A stretch of DNA of 43,344 nucleotides from CAZUDO01 sp964618895 (GTDB taxonomy: Bacteria > Desulfobacterota > Binatia > DP-6): assembly GCA_964618895.1 (NCBI GenBank), contig CAZUDO010000131.1:1-43344 (forward strand), in the 5' to 3' direction. This document shows positions 36,870-43,344 of this stretch, piece after piece. The stretch's first letter is position 1. Every line of letters starts with the position of its first letter. The notes beneath the pieces are model-generated. The model saw nothing but the letters and a program-made list of their open reading frames with translations, was not told the origin of the DNA and ran no database searches. A program made the translations under genes and the position numbers.

Positions 36870-37235
36870 TCAGCTGCCCTGCAGCATCTGCGTGTAGCGC
36901 CGCTGCATCTCGTCCGTGGTCACGTCCTCGAGATGATGCCCGATGTTCCAGTCGTGGCCGAACGGATCCCGCACGGACCCGCTGCGCTCACCGTAGAACT
37001 GATCTTGCGGCGGGCGCGTGACCGTCGCGCCGGCCTCCACCGCACGACGAATCACGGCGTCCGCATCGTCGACGTGGAGGTGGATCGAAAACGACGTGCC
37101 CCCGATCGTCTCGGGCCCAACGACGCCGAACTCCGGGTACTCGTCGGAGAGCATGATGGTCGTGCCCGCGAAGTCGAGAGCGTAGATGCCATAAACGGCC
37201 GTGTTGACGTATCCCCCGTTATCGGACGTCCACAA
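36870..37235 (-). pseudogene. PhnB-like VOC (glyoxalase-fold) protein, N-terminus replaced by R repeat
   Basis: Frame of 121 codons. FAGTTIMLSDEYPEFGVVGP, SFSIHLHVDDADAVIRRAVE, DQFYGERSGSVRDPFGHDWN and TTDEMQRRYTQML are the second part of a PhnB/YdfO-like VOC protein (usual length about 150-160). The first 55 or so residues, including the first beta-alpha-beta module, are missing. The first 19 codons come from the 90-bp R3 repeat (37178-37267), which happens to supply an ATG. A functional VOC site is unlikely with the N-terminal half lost. Confidence 0.75.
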
Positions 37236-37267
37236 GACTCCGTTCTAAAGCGGGTAGCCCGCGGACG
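37178..37267. repeat. R repeat element, copy R3 (sub-family B, 90 bp)
   Basis: 90 bp, no mismatch seen against 43171-43260 and in the same orientation. It starts GAGCGTAGATGCC, has the core GTGTTGACGTA with GTTGACG 25 nt from the left edge, and ends CCCGCGGACG. The left edge cuts a VOC gene. With R4 it brackets the 37.4-43.2 kb secreted-protein module. Confidence 0.95.
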
Positions 37268-37428
37268 GTGTCATCTGGTCGAATAGTGGCGACAAAGCCT
37301 CCTAGCAACGCATCAAGTAGGAGTGTTTCCGGATGCTCGGCGGGTGTGGTAACAGGGTCGTCGAGGTTGATGGGGTGAGGTGGATGGTGGTGGTTGCTCG
37401 CTGGGTGTCGTGCCGGCGCGTCTTGGGG

Positions 37429-39042
37429 ATGCGTAGGCAAGCCACACGCATCTGCGCTGTCGTTTGTGCTGTGGCGCTCTTCGCCCCGATGGACAGCCAG
37501 GCGTTACCCTATCTGTACATCCCGAACACGGGCGCCGGTTCCGTCGACGGCACGGTGCTGGTGATCGACGCTGCGACGCATGCGACGATTGCGACGATCC
37601 CGGTCGGAGCGGGGCCACTGGCGGTCGCAGTGCATCCGGATGGCAGTCGGGTCTACGTCGCGAACTCGAACGACTACACGGTGTCGGTGATCGATGCGGT
37701 GCGAAACGCCGTTGTTGCGACGATCGCGGTTGGGCCCCAGCCGGTTAGCCTCGCTGTCGACCCCTCAGGGACGCATGTCTATGTGGCCAAGCAGGGCGGT
37801 TGGCCGGACCCGATTTCCGTTATCGACGTGGGCTCGAATGCCGTCGTCCCGTCAATCCCGCAAGGGCAATTTCCCTTCCAGGCCACGACGGTTGCCATCA
37901 GCCCTGATGGGACCACCGTGTACGCCCGTGGTGGGAATGCAAATACCACCATCGTTTCAATCGATGCAGCTACGAACACGGTAACGGGTATGCTGCCCGG
38001 AGGGAACACCAGTGCGTGGGGTACGATGGCTGTTCACCCCAACGGGAGCCGTCTCTATCTTTCGAACGGTACCGTCATCGATGTGATTGCAAAGCGCGTT
38101 CTTCCGTCACTGAGCGGAGCGGGAGGGACGGGCATTGCCGTCCATCCGGACGGTTCGCGGGTGTTCCTGGCCGGCACCTATAGCGATATCTTGGGAAATG
38201 CAGGTGTCCTCTCCGTGATCGGTGCGGAGGATGGCGAACTCATCCAAAGGATTCCGGTGTGCGAGAGTCCCTACTATTCGTACGTCTCGTTGAGCAGATC
38301 AGGTCGGCAGGCGTTCGTGATCACGCCCCTTTGCAAGAGCATCTGGGTCATCGATACCGCACGCAACGAGGTTGAAGACCTGATTTCACTGCCCATAGAC
38401 GGGCTCTTCATCGCACGAGGCGACTTCGTCGGACCTGACTGCATCACCCCGGGGGACTGCGACGACGGTATCTCGTGCACCGACGATACCTGCAATCGGT
38501 CGAGCGGGTGCGGGTACTCGGCGAACGCCGCCCGGTGCAACGACGGGAGTGCGTGTACTGCCGATACATGTGATCTGACGCGGGGATGCGTTCATGCCCC
38601 CATTGCCGAGTGTGTGCCCGCATTGTCGCCGGCTGCCCGTCGATGCCAAGCAGCTCTTGCGGTCGTCAGTGGCCGGTTTGGGGCAACGGTCTACCGCGAA
38701 CTGGCGAAATGCTTCGACGCAATCGTAGCCAGCGTCGCACCCGGAGCGGCCGAAACGACGTGCCGACAGCGCCTTGACCCCATGGTGGCGTCGTCGACGG
38801 TCGCGCGGGCACGGGTGAGAGTGGAGGGGCGGATTGCGGCGAAGTGCGCGGGGGTCGTCCCAGGCGATATTGGGTCGCCGTGTGACGCGAATTCGGGGAC
38901 GATCGTGGGCACGGTTGCGTGTGTGCTGGATGAACAGTCGAGGAGTGCGCAGCGGGCGAGTGGGGCAACGTATCGGGACGCCTGCTCGATGCTGGCGGTC
39001 GTCGGGCTCGGCGCGGCGTTCCCGGCGGTGTGCGGCCCGTAG
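37429..39042 (+). CDS. Secreted YVTN-type beta-propeller protein with Cys-rich C-terminus
   Basis: 537 aa from ATG 37429, chosen because the signal peptide follows directly (ICAVVCAVALFAPMDSQA). Residues about 25-325 carry YVTN-family blades: GTVLVIDAATHATIATIPVG, PLAVAVHPDGSRVYVANSND, YTVSVIDAVRNAVVATIAVG. A short Cys-rich segment follows (CDDGISCTDDTCN, CNDGSACTADTCD), related in pattern to the one in the NHL protein at 10521. The end is a helical Cys-paired domain (RRCQAALAVVSG, KCFDAIVASV) often seen in secreted proteins of Binatota-like genomes. Extracellular; ligand unknown. It opens a run of six co-directional secreted-protein genes. Confidence 0.82.
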   Translation: MRRQATRICAVVCAVALFAPMDSQALPYLYIPNTGAGSVDGTVLVIDAATHATIATIPVGAGPLAVAVHPDGSRVYVANSNDYTVSVIDAVRNAVVATIAVGPQPVSLAVDPSGTHVYVAKQGGWPDPISVIDVGSNAVVPSIPQGQFPFQATTVAISPDGTTVYARGGNANTTIVSIDAATNTVTGMLPGGNTSAWGTMAVHPNGSRLYLSNGTVIDVIAKRVLPSLSGAGGTGIAVHPDGSRVFLAGTYSDILGNAGVLSVIGAEDGELIQRIPVCESPYYSYVSLSRSGRQAFVITPLCKSIWVIDTARNEVEDLISLPIDGLFIARGDFVGPDCITPGDCDDGISCTDDTCNRSSGCGYSANAARCNDGSACTADTCDLTRGCVHAPIAECVPALSPAARRCQAALAVVSGRFGATVYRELAKCFDAIVASVAPGAAETTCRQRLDPMVASSTVARARVRVEGRIAAKCAGVVPGDIGSPCDANSGTIVGTVACVLDEQSRSAQRASGATYRDACSMLAVVGLGAAFPAVCGP

Positions 39043-39074
39043 GTTATTGGAGACGGATCGGGGAGGGGTGGGGG

Positions 39075-40145
39075 ATGAAGGGGGTATTGTTGGCGATCGC
39101 CGGGCTCGTCGCAGCGGTGATGTCTGCGCCGGTGCTCGCGCAGCAGGATACGACGGCGCCGGAGTTGCTGGACTTCACCATTGCTCCCCTCACGTTCGAC
39201 ACGGGGGCGGCATCTGTAACGCTTCAAGTATGCGGGACGGCGCGGGATGACTTGTCAGGTTTAGATGTGCTCCAAGTGACGGCACAGAACGTTGAAGGTG
39301 GGCTTTTCAACGTCGGAGTCTCGTTCCCCTCCGGTGCCATGATGGACACGCTATGTGCGCAGTTCTCCGTCCCACGGTTCGTCCGTTACGGTACGTTCTT
39401 TCTGGCGGTGCAAGTTTACGATGCAATCGGCAATGTTCGCTCGTATGCGCATCCCCTCTTTCTTCCGCCGCCAAACGCGTTTCCGGATTTGTGTTCCATC
39501 GGGGCGTGTGAGGTTGTGAATCGCGCTAGCGTCGGACTATCCGACATCGACGGCGATGGCGTACCCGACGACGCCGACAACTGCCCCGACGTATCGAACG
39601 CCGATCAGGCGGATCGCGACATCGATGGCGTCGGCGATGCCTGCGATCCCTTCCCCAATGACCGCGACAACGAGCAGGCGCAGTGCGAAGCCGACCTTGC
39701 CGCGTGCCAGACGGGTGCATTGTCGCAATGCCTGTCTGACCTAGCGCAGGCGACCACCTCCCTCGGGCAGTGCGCCGCCGACCTGACCGCAACCACGGCA
39801 ACCCTGGCCGCGACGCTGGCGACGATGGCGACGATCACCAACGACCTCGCGCAATGCCGTGCCGACCTTGTGGCAGAGAATGCCGATGCTGATGGCGACG
39901 GTGCGCCCGATGTATTCGATCGTTGCCCCGGCACGCTATCCGGCGAGTCCGTAGACGACGCCGGCTGCTCGCAGGTGCAATTCTGCGGCCGCATCGACGC
40001 GACCACCCGCGAGGGCACACGCGCCTGTCGCAAGGCCGATTGGAAAAACGATGAGCCGCTGATGCGCACCCGGCTGGAAGCCGATTGCGTCGTCGATTGG
40101 AATACGCGCTCGGGCGACGAGTGGTGCGTTCCAGCGACGCCGTAG
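39075..40145 (+). CDS. Secreted protein with thrombospondin type-3 calcium repeats and coiled coil
   Basis: 356 aa from ATG 39075 behind a GGGAGGGG site. Signal peptide about 1-21 (ending VLA). About residues 25-145 form a beta domain (LLDFTIAPLTFDTGAASVTL). DIDGDGVPDDADNCPDVSNA, then DQADRDIDGVGDACDPF, are thrombospondin type-3 calcium loops (about 155-195). A Cys-spaced helical stretch with repeated LAQC/LAxC units (205-280) looks like a disulfide-pinned coiled coil, and a last DADGDGAPDVFDRC loop follows. Probably a calcium-rigid spacer or surface structural protein. It lies 32 nt after the propeller gene. Confidence 0.8.
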   Translation: MKGVLLAIAGLVAAVMSAPVLAQQDTTAPELLDFTIAPLTFDTGAASVTLQVCGTARDDLSGLDVLQVTAQNVEGGLFNVGVSFPSGAMMDTLCAQFSVPRFVRYGTFFLAVQVYDAIGNVRSYAHPLFLPPPNAFPDLCSIGACEVVNRASVGLSDIDGDGVPDDADNCPDVSNADQADRDIDGVGDACDPFPNDRDNEQAQCEADLAACQTGALSQCLSDLAQATTSLGQCAADLTATTATLAATLATMATITNDLAQCRADLVAENADADGDGAPDVFDRCPGTLSGESVDDAGCSQVQFCGRIDATTREGTRACRKADWKNDEPLMRTRLEADCVVDWNTRSGDEWCVPATP

Positions 40146-40182
40146 CGATTCGCTGATTACGGTCGTGGTGGGGAGGTTGAGG

Positions 40183-40899
40183 ATGAGGATGAGGAAGCAG
40201 TTGTTCGCTATTGTCGGTCTGGCGGTCATGACGGCCGACGTGCACGCCATGGTACTCTGCACGTCCAGTCGGGGCAGTGGCACTGTGCGTGTAAGGCCAG
40301 CGTGTCGAGGCAACGAGACGCAGCTCGATCCGGTGACACTCGGGCTTCAAGGTCCGTCGGGGCCAGCCGGACCAACTGGGACGACCGGCACGAGCGGACC
40401 CGGTGGTGATCGTGGTCCGGCATTGGTCTGGAAGGATGCGAATGGTGTGTTCGTTGGGCTGGCGGAGGGTGGCGGGCCAACGGCTGTTCGGCGTCTTCCG
40501 AATGGCGATCTCGTGCGATTGGCTCTCGATGAACGCGGGTTCAAGACGCAGTTCGAGCAGCCGACCTTTCTCGATTTCTGGGGCAGCTACTACTTTGTCA
40601 GTGCCGACTGCACCGGAACACCACTGATCCCGGCAACGGGCGAGCGGATCACCACAACCTACATCTCCGGCGCGACGGTCTACTACCCCGGCGCTATGAT
40701 CACGCGCACAGTCAACGCGCGCATCGACGTAGGGCTAGTCTCGCCGAGCGACTGCGCGAGATTCGGGGGAACGAGCACTTCTACCGGTGCTTGCTGCTTT
40801 CCGGACCATTACACGCTGCAGAGTGGCCTGGGCTTGGTGATTGCCCTTGACCTGTCGACGCTTGGTCTCGTGGCGCCGTTCCACATCGAAGGGCCGTAG
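40183..40899 (+). CDS. Secreted collagen-linker paralogue 1
   Basis: 238 aa from ATG 40183 (GGGAGG 7 nt upstream). Layout: signal peptide ending DVHA; a head with VLCTSSRGSGTVRVRPACRG and NETQLDPVTLGLQ; about eight Gly-X-Y triplets (GPSGPAGPTGTTG...); then a beta domain with ALVWKDANGVFVGLAEGG, a DCTG turn, an ACC cysteine pair and the ending LVAPFHIEGP. First of four tandem paralogues sharing this order. No family name is known to me. The Gly-X-Y part is short but regular, so it may trimerise. Confidence 0.75.
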   Translation: MRMRKQLFAIVGLAVMTADVHAMVLCTSSRGSGTVRVRPACRGNETQLDPVTLGLQGPSGPAGPTGTTGTSGPGGDRGPALVWKDANGVFVGLAEGGGPTAVRRLPNGDLVRLALDERGFKTQFEQPTFLDFWGSYYFVSADCTGTPLIPATGERITTTYISGATVYYPGAMITRTVNARIDVGLVSPSDCARFGGTSTSTGACCFPDHYTLQSGLGLVIALDLSTLGLVAPFHIEGP

Positions 40900-40936
40900 C
40901 TCAGGGTAGTGCGACAACCAGTGGGGGAGGTGGGTG

Positions 40937-41629
40937 ATGGTGAGGAGTGTAGCGCTGCTAGCAGTTCTGATCGCCGCTAGGGCTTTGCCCGTGGATGCCG
41001 TCGTGTTGTGCGCAAAGCCGCGAGCGGATGGCACTTTCAGCACGTCGATCAAGATTCGGGAGGCGTGCAGGGCGGGGGAGATGCAGCTCGACGCGGCAGC
41101 GTTGGGGTTGCAGGGTCCGACGGGCACGCCAGGCGTGCGGGGGCCAACGGGCGCCACGGGTTTAGCGGGGTCGAGTCTGACCGTACGCGATTCTGGGGAC
41201 ACCGTTGTTGGCATCGTTACCGAAGCTGGCGATCAGCCTACCATCGTTCGGCGAATCGACGGCACGCTCGTCAGATTCTACGTAGCCGAGGGCGGGATGA
41301 TTCAAACTGGTAGACCGGTCCTTTTGTATGAGACGGGTGATTGTACCGGCCAGGCATTCCTGACCTCGTATTCGGGCGCCATTATGAGCGGTGGTTGGGT
41401 GCACGGCGCAACATCATGGTACGGAACGAGCCCATCTACCATCCGTGCACTTCGATCTCGGCTCGTGCCCGGACCCTCTGAGCAGACGTGCGTGCTTGAG
41501 GGTGGGATGTTTTTGCCTCCCGACTGGTGCTGCAAGGCATACGTGAGTTCCGAGATGGTGGCACCGGTGGCCACGATCGATCTGAACACGTTCGCGCTGA
41601 CGCCCCCCTTCCACGTTGAGGGACCGTAG
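40937..41629 (+). CDS. Secreted collagen-linker paralogue 2
   Basis: 230 aa from ATG 40937 with GGGGGAGG upstream. Signal peptide about 1-22 (LLAVLIAARALPVDA). The head is VLCAKPRADGTFSTSIKIRE with ACRAGEMQLDAAALGLQ. About seven Gly-X-Y triplets (GPTGTPGVRGPTGATG) precede the beta domain LTVRDSGDTVVGIV, which continues RRIDGTLVRFYVAEGG, GDCTGQAFLTSYSG, PPDWCCKAYV and TPPFHVEGP. It has the most divergent head of the four copies. Gap to the previous gene is 37 nt. Confidence 0.75.
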   Translation: MVRSVALLAVLIAARALPVDAVVLCAKPRADGTFSTSIKIREACRAGEMQLDAAALGLQGPTGTPGVRGPTGATGLAGSSLTVRDSGDTVVGIVTEAGDQPTIVRRIDGTLVRFYVAEGGMIQTGRPVLLYETGDCTGQAFLTSYSGAIMSGGWVHGATSWYGTSPSTIRALRSRLVPGPSEQTCVLEGGMFLPPDWCCKAYVSSEMVAPVATIDLNTFALTPPFHVEGP

Positions 41630-41668
41630 CGAGCAGGTTGCTTTCGGATGTACCCGAGGAGGTAGACG

Positions 41669-42370
41669 ATGGTGAGGAGGATTGCTCTGCTGGCGACGGT
41701 GCTGATCGCGGTGGGCGCAAACGCAACCGTGTTGTGCACCCGCTCGACTGGGAGCGGCACGGTTCGTGTGCGCGAGACATGCAAGACCAATGAAGTGCAG
41801 CTTGATCCGGTCTCGCTCGGCTTGCAGGGTCCCAAGGGACCGCCGGGTACTTCCGGCCGGGGCCTTACCGTGCACGATGCGAATGGCGAGTTTGTCGGAA
41901 GTGTCCTCGGCAAGGTCGATTTCCCCTCTACAAGCGGCATGGAGGTGCTCCGTCGGATAGACGGGAGCCTTGTGCGCTTCTTCGTAAAGGCAGCCGGATT
42001 CGCTTCCGGGCGGTTTACGTTTAATCCGCAATCCCTATACTTCGAGACGACGACCTGCGACGGCACGATGTACTGGATAGGCGCGGGGGCGGACACGAAT
42101 GAGGATCAGTTGAGCGCTCCGGGGGACGTCGTCTTCGAGTCAACGCTTCTCTACGTTACAGATAGGCGTCTCTCCGTAGTACGGCGGATGTATGCCGTCG
42201 GGTTTTTCACAGACGCCGCAGGCTGCGCGGCGCGAGGCGGGACCTTCCGCGCCCCCGTATGCTGCGAGAGTCATCCTGAGGGGACCGATCAGGTCGGCGC
42301 TCCGGTCCGGGTGTTCGATCTGACGACGCTGGGACTTGTCCCGCCCTTCCACGTCGAGATGGAGGGCTAA
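41669..42370 (+). CDS. Secreted collagen-linker paralogue 3
   Basis: 233 aa, AGGAGG 8 nt before the ATG. Signal peptide about 1-20 (ending ANA). The head is VLCTRSTGSGTVRVRETCKT plus NEVQLDPVSLGLQ. Only about four Gly-X-Y triplets remain (GPKGPPGTSG). The beta domain runs LTVHDANGEFVGSVLG, RRIDGSLVRFFVKAAGF, FETTTCDGTMYW, APVCCESHPEG and LVPPFHVEMEG. The stop TAA shares one base with the ATG of paralogue 4, so translation is coupled. Confidence 0.75.
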   Translation: MVRRIALLATVLIAVGANATVLCTRSTGSGTVRVRETCKTNEVQLDPVSLGLQGPKGPPGTSGRGLTVHDANGEFVGSVLGKVDFPSTSGMEVLRRIDGSLVRFFVKAAGFASGRFTFNPQSLYFETTTCDGTMYWIGAGADTNEDQLSAPGDVVFESTLLYVTDRRLSVVRRMYAVGFFTDAAGCAARGGTFRAPVCCESHPEGTDQVGAPVRVFDLTTLGLVPPFHVEMEG

Positions 42371-43050
42371 TGAGAATCTCCACGCTCTTGATCGGAACCG
42401 TGCTCCTGGCGGCCGACGCGCACGCCATGGTGCTCTGCACCTCCAGTCGGGGCAGTGGCACGGTACGGGTGCGTGAGGTGTGTCGGGCGAATGAAACGCA
42501 GCTCGATCCGGTCGCCCTTGGGTTGCAGGGGCCACCTGGCACGACGGGGACCACTGGAGCAATCGGGGCCGGTGCTTTCGTTCTCAAGGACTCCATGGGC
42601 AACATCGTCGGCCCCATTGTCGCGGGGGTGTCTTTGCCAGCGGCGCAAGTCGCAGTGGTTGTAGATGGTCGCCAGCTACTCATTGATGGCGTCACTACCG
42701 CCGGCTTCACTGACACCGTCGATGCAACCCTGTACTACGAGCACACTGGTTGCACAGGCCAGGCGTTCGCCTACAACGGCGGTCAATTGTCGGCCTTCGT
42801 TCAGGTTGCGCAGGTCCATCACGGCGCCATCCTCTACGCGGCAGAACCTGCGATGACACGGGGCTTCGTTGCCTACTCGCAGGTGAAGTCGTTGACCGAT
42901 TGTCCTGGCCCACAGGGGACATTTTTGCCGCCTGACACATGCTGCTTCTCATATTCGCAGCCTGTGACCAGCGCCGACACGGTGCCGCTCACGTCCGTTC
43001 CCCTCGCATCCCTTGGGCTCGTCCCACCCTTCCACATCGAGGGCCCGTGA
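42370..43050 (+). CDS. Secreted collagen-linker paralogue 4
   Basis: 226 aa starting at the ATG within TAATGA. Signal peptide about 1-18 (ending DAHA). The head VLCTSSRGSGTVRVREVCRA with NETQLDPVALGLQ is almost the same as in paralogue 1, also at DNA level, which points to recent duplication or gene conversion. Five to six Gly-X-Y triplets follow, then a beta domain with FVLKDSMGNIVGPIV, EHTGCTGQAFAYNG, PPDTCCFSYS and LVPPFHIEGP. The middle of the domain is unlike the other copies. Confidence 0.75.
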   Translation: MRISTLLIGTVLLAADAHAMVLCTSSRGSGTVRVREVCRANETQLDPVALGLQGPPGTTGTTGAIGAGAFVLKDSMGNIVGPIVAGVSLPAAQVAVVVDGRQLLIDGVTTAGFTDTVDATLYYEHTGCTGQAFAYNGGQLSAFVQVAQVHHGAILYAAEPAMTRGFVAYSQVKSLTDCPGPQGTFLPPDTCCFSYSQPVTSADTVPLTSVPLASLGLVPPFHIEGP

Positions 43051-43076
43051 TCACGACCACCATCAGGAGGTGACGC

Positions 43077-43178
43077 ATGCGAAAGCTGTGGTTGTTGGCG
43101 GCGCTGGTTGCGGTCCCGCTCGTTGCGTGGGGCCTCTCGTTGAATGGGGGATGTCCCGCTCCGTGTTGGCGAGCGTAG
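43077..43178 (+). pseudogene. Signal peptide of a fifth secreted protein, cut off by R repeat
   Basis: A strong CAGGAGGTG site precedes ATG 43077. The product MRKLWLLAALVAVPLVAWGL continues for 13 residues and ends at a TAG (43176-43178) formed inside the R4 repeat that starts at 43171. Good translation signals and a clear signal peptide followed by an immediate stop at the repeat edge suggest that the body of the gene was removed or separated. Confidence 0.65.
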
Positions 43179-43260
43179 ATGCCATAAACGGCCGTGTTGA
43201 CGTATCCCCCGTTATCGGACGTCCACAAGACTCCGTTCTAAAGCGGGTAGCCCGCGGACG
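43171..43260. repeat. R repeat element, copy R4 (sub-family B, 90 bp)
   Basis: 90-bp direct repeat of 37178-37267 with no mismatch seen. The left edge truncates the secreted-protein start at 43077. The remaining 84 nt of the window to its right show no recognisable gene. Confidence 0.95.
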
Positions 43261-43344
43261 TCGCGCACGAAGGGGGCCATCGAGGGACGCTCGGCCGGGT
43301 GAGCCGTGGACAGCAGGGGGGTTGGAGTCGGCGGGGGGAGTGCC

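Noticed and set aside
33614..43260. R elements as integron attC sites.
   Set aside because: The core GTTGACG does not fit the GTTRRRY consensus, the required paired R/L boxes were not found, no integron integrase is seen, and the genes between copies are truncated rather than whole cassettes.
35704..43260. A diversity-generating retroelement using the MutS-like gene and the repeated paralogues as variable targets.
   Set aside because: No reverse transcriptase motif and no template/variable repeat pair differing at adenines was found; the 90-bp repeats show no differences and are not at gene 3' ends.

Overview
The window is high-GC bacterial DNA dominated by secreted, repeat-rich proteins: NHL and YVTN propellers, FG-GAP repeats, a parallel beta-helix, collagen-like Gly-X-Y tracts, thrombospondin type-3 calcium repeats and Cys-rich segments. 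Many carry a Sec signal peptide. Together with D-aminoacylase-type and amidohydrolase-2 enzymes, a PhnB-like VOC protein and V4R-like sensors, this fits an uncultured delta-proteobacterial or Binatota-like soil or sediment lineage. That placement is an inference; there is no rRNA or marker gene in the window.

Layout. 189-10329 (minus strand) holds a secreted protein joining a c-type heme motif to a PHM-type copper monooxygenase domain, an MDR oxidoreductase with a D-aminoacylase-like amidohydrolase, and a signalling cluster (two coiled-coil/winged-helix-like regulators, a membrane pseudo-cyclase and an outer-membrane barrel). 10521-22737 holds large secreted repeat proteins, one with an apparent frameshift. 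22738-23384 is a divergent gap with a decayed amidohydrolase copy and a long perfect hairpin. 23385-25918 is a translationally coupled amidohydrolase/GH5 pair. 25919-26640 is a gene graveyard (Phd-VapC remnant, flavin oxidase tail). 26646-30765 holds a collagen-like surface protein and a pectinacetylesterase-like protein. 31004-32907 holds two decayed cell-envelope genes.

32950-37270 is a typical accessory junction. It has intact HicAB and RelE/HigB-XRE toxin-antitoxin pairs, a broken tyrosine integrase beside the 3' half of a tRNA-Gly(CCC), an orphan MutS domain I-like protein, and truncated cyclase, PIN and VOC genes. 37429-43178 is a co-directional set of secreted proteins ending in four tandem paralogues with short collagen-like linkers. 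A perfect 90-bp direct repeat brackets this set (37178-37267 and 43171-43260).

The most interesting signal is a small repeat family, called R here, with four copies at 33614, 36577, 37178 and 43171. Two sub-families share a GTTGACG core at the same offset (25-26 nt) from independently defined left edges. Three of the four copies lie exactly where a gene is cut off. The R elements, the integrase/tRNA scar, the toxin-antitoxin genes and the paralogue array suggest a repeatedly rearranged island carrying a surface-protein module.
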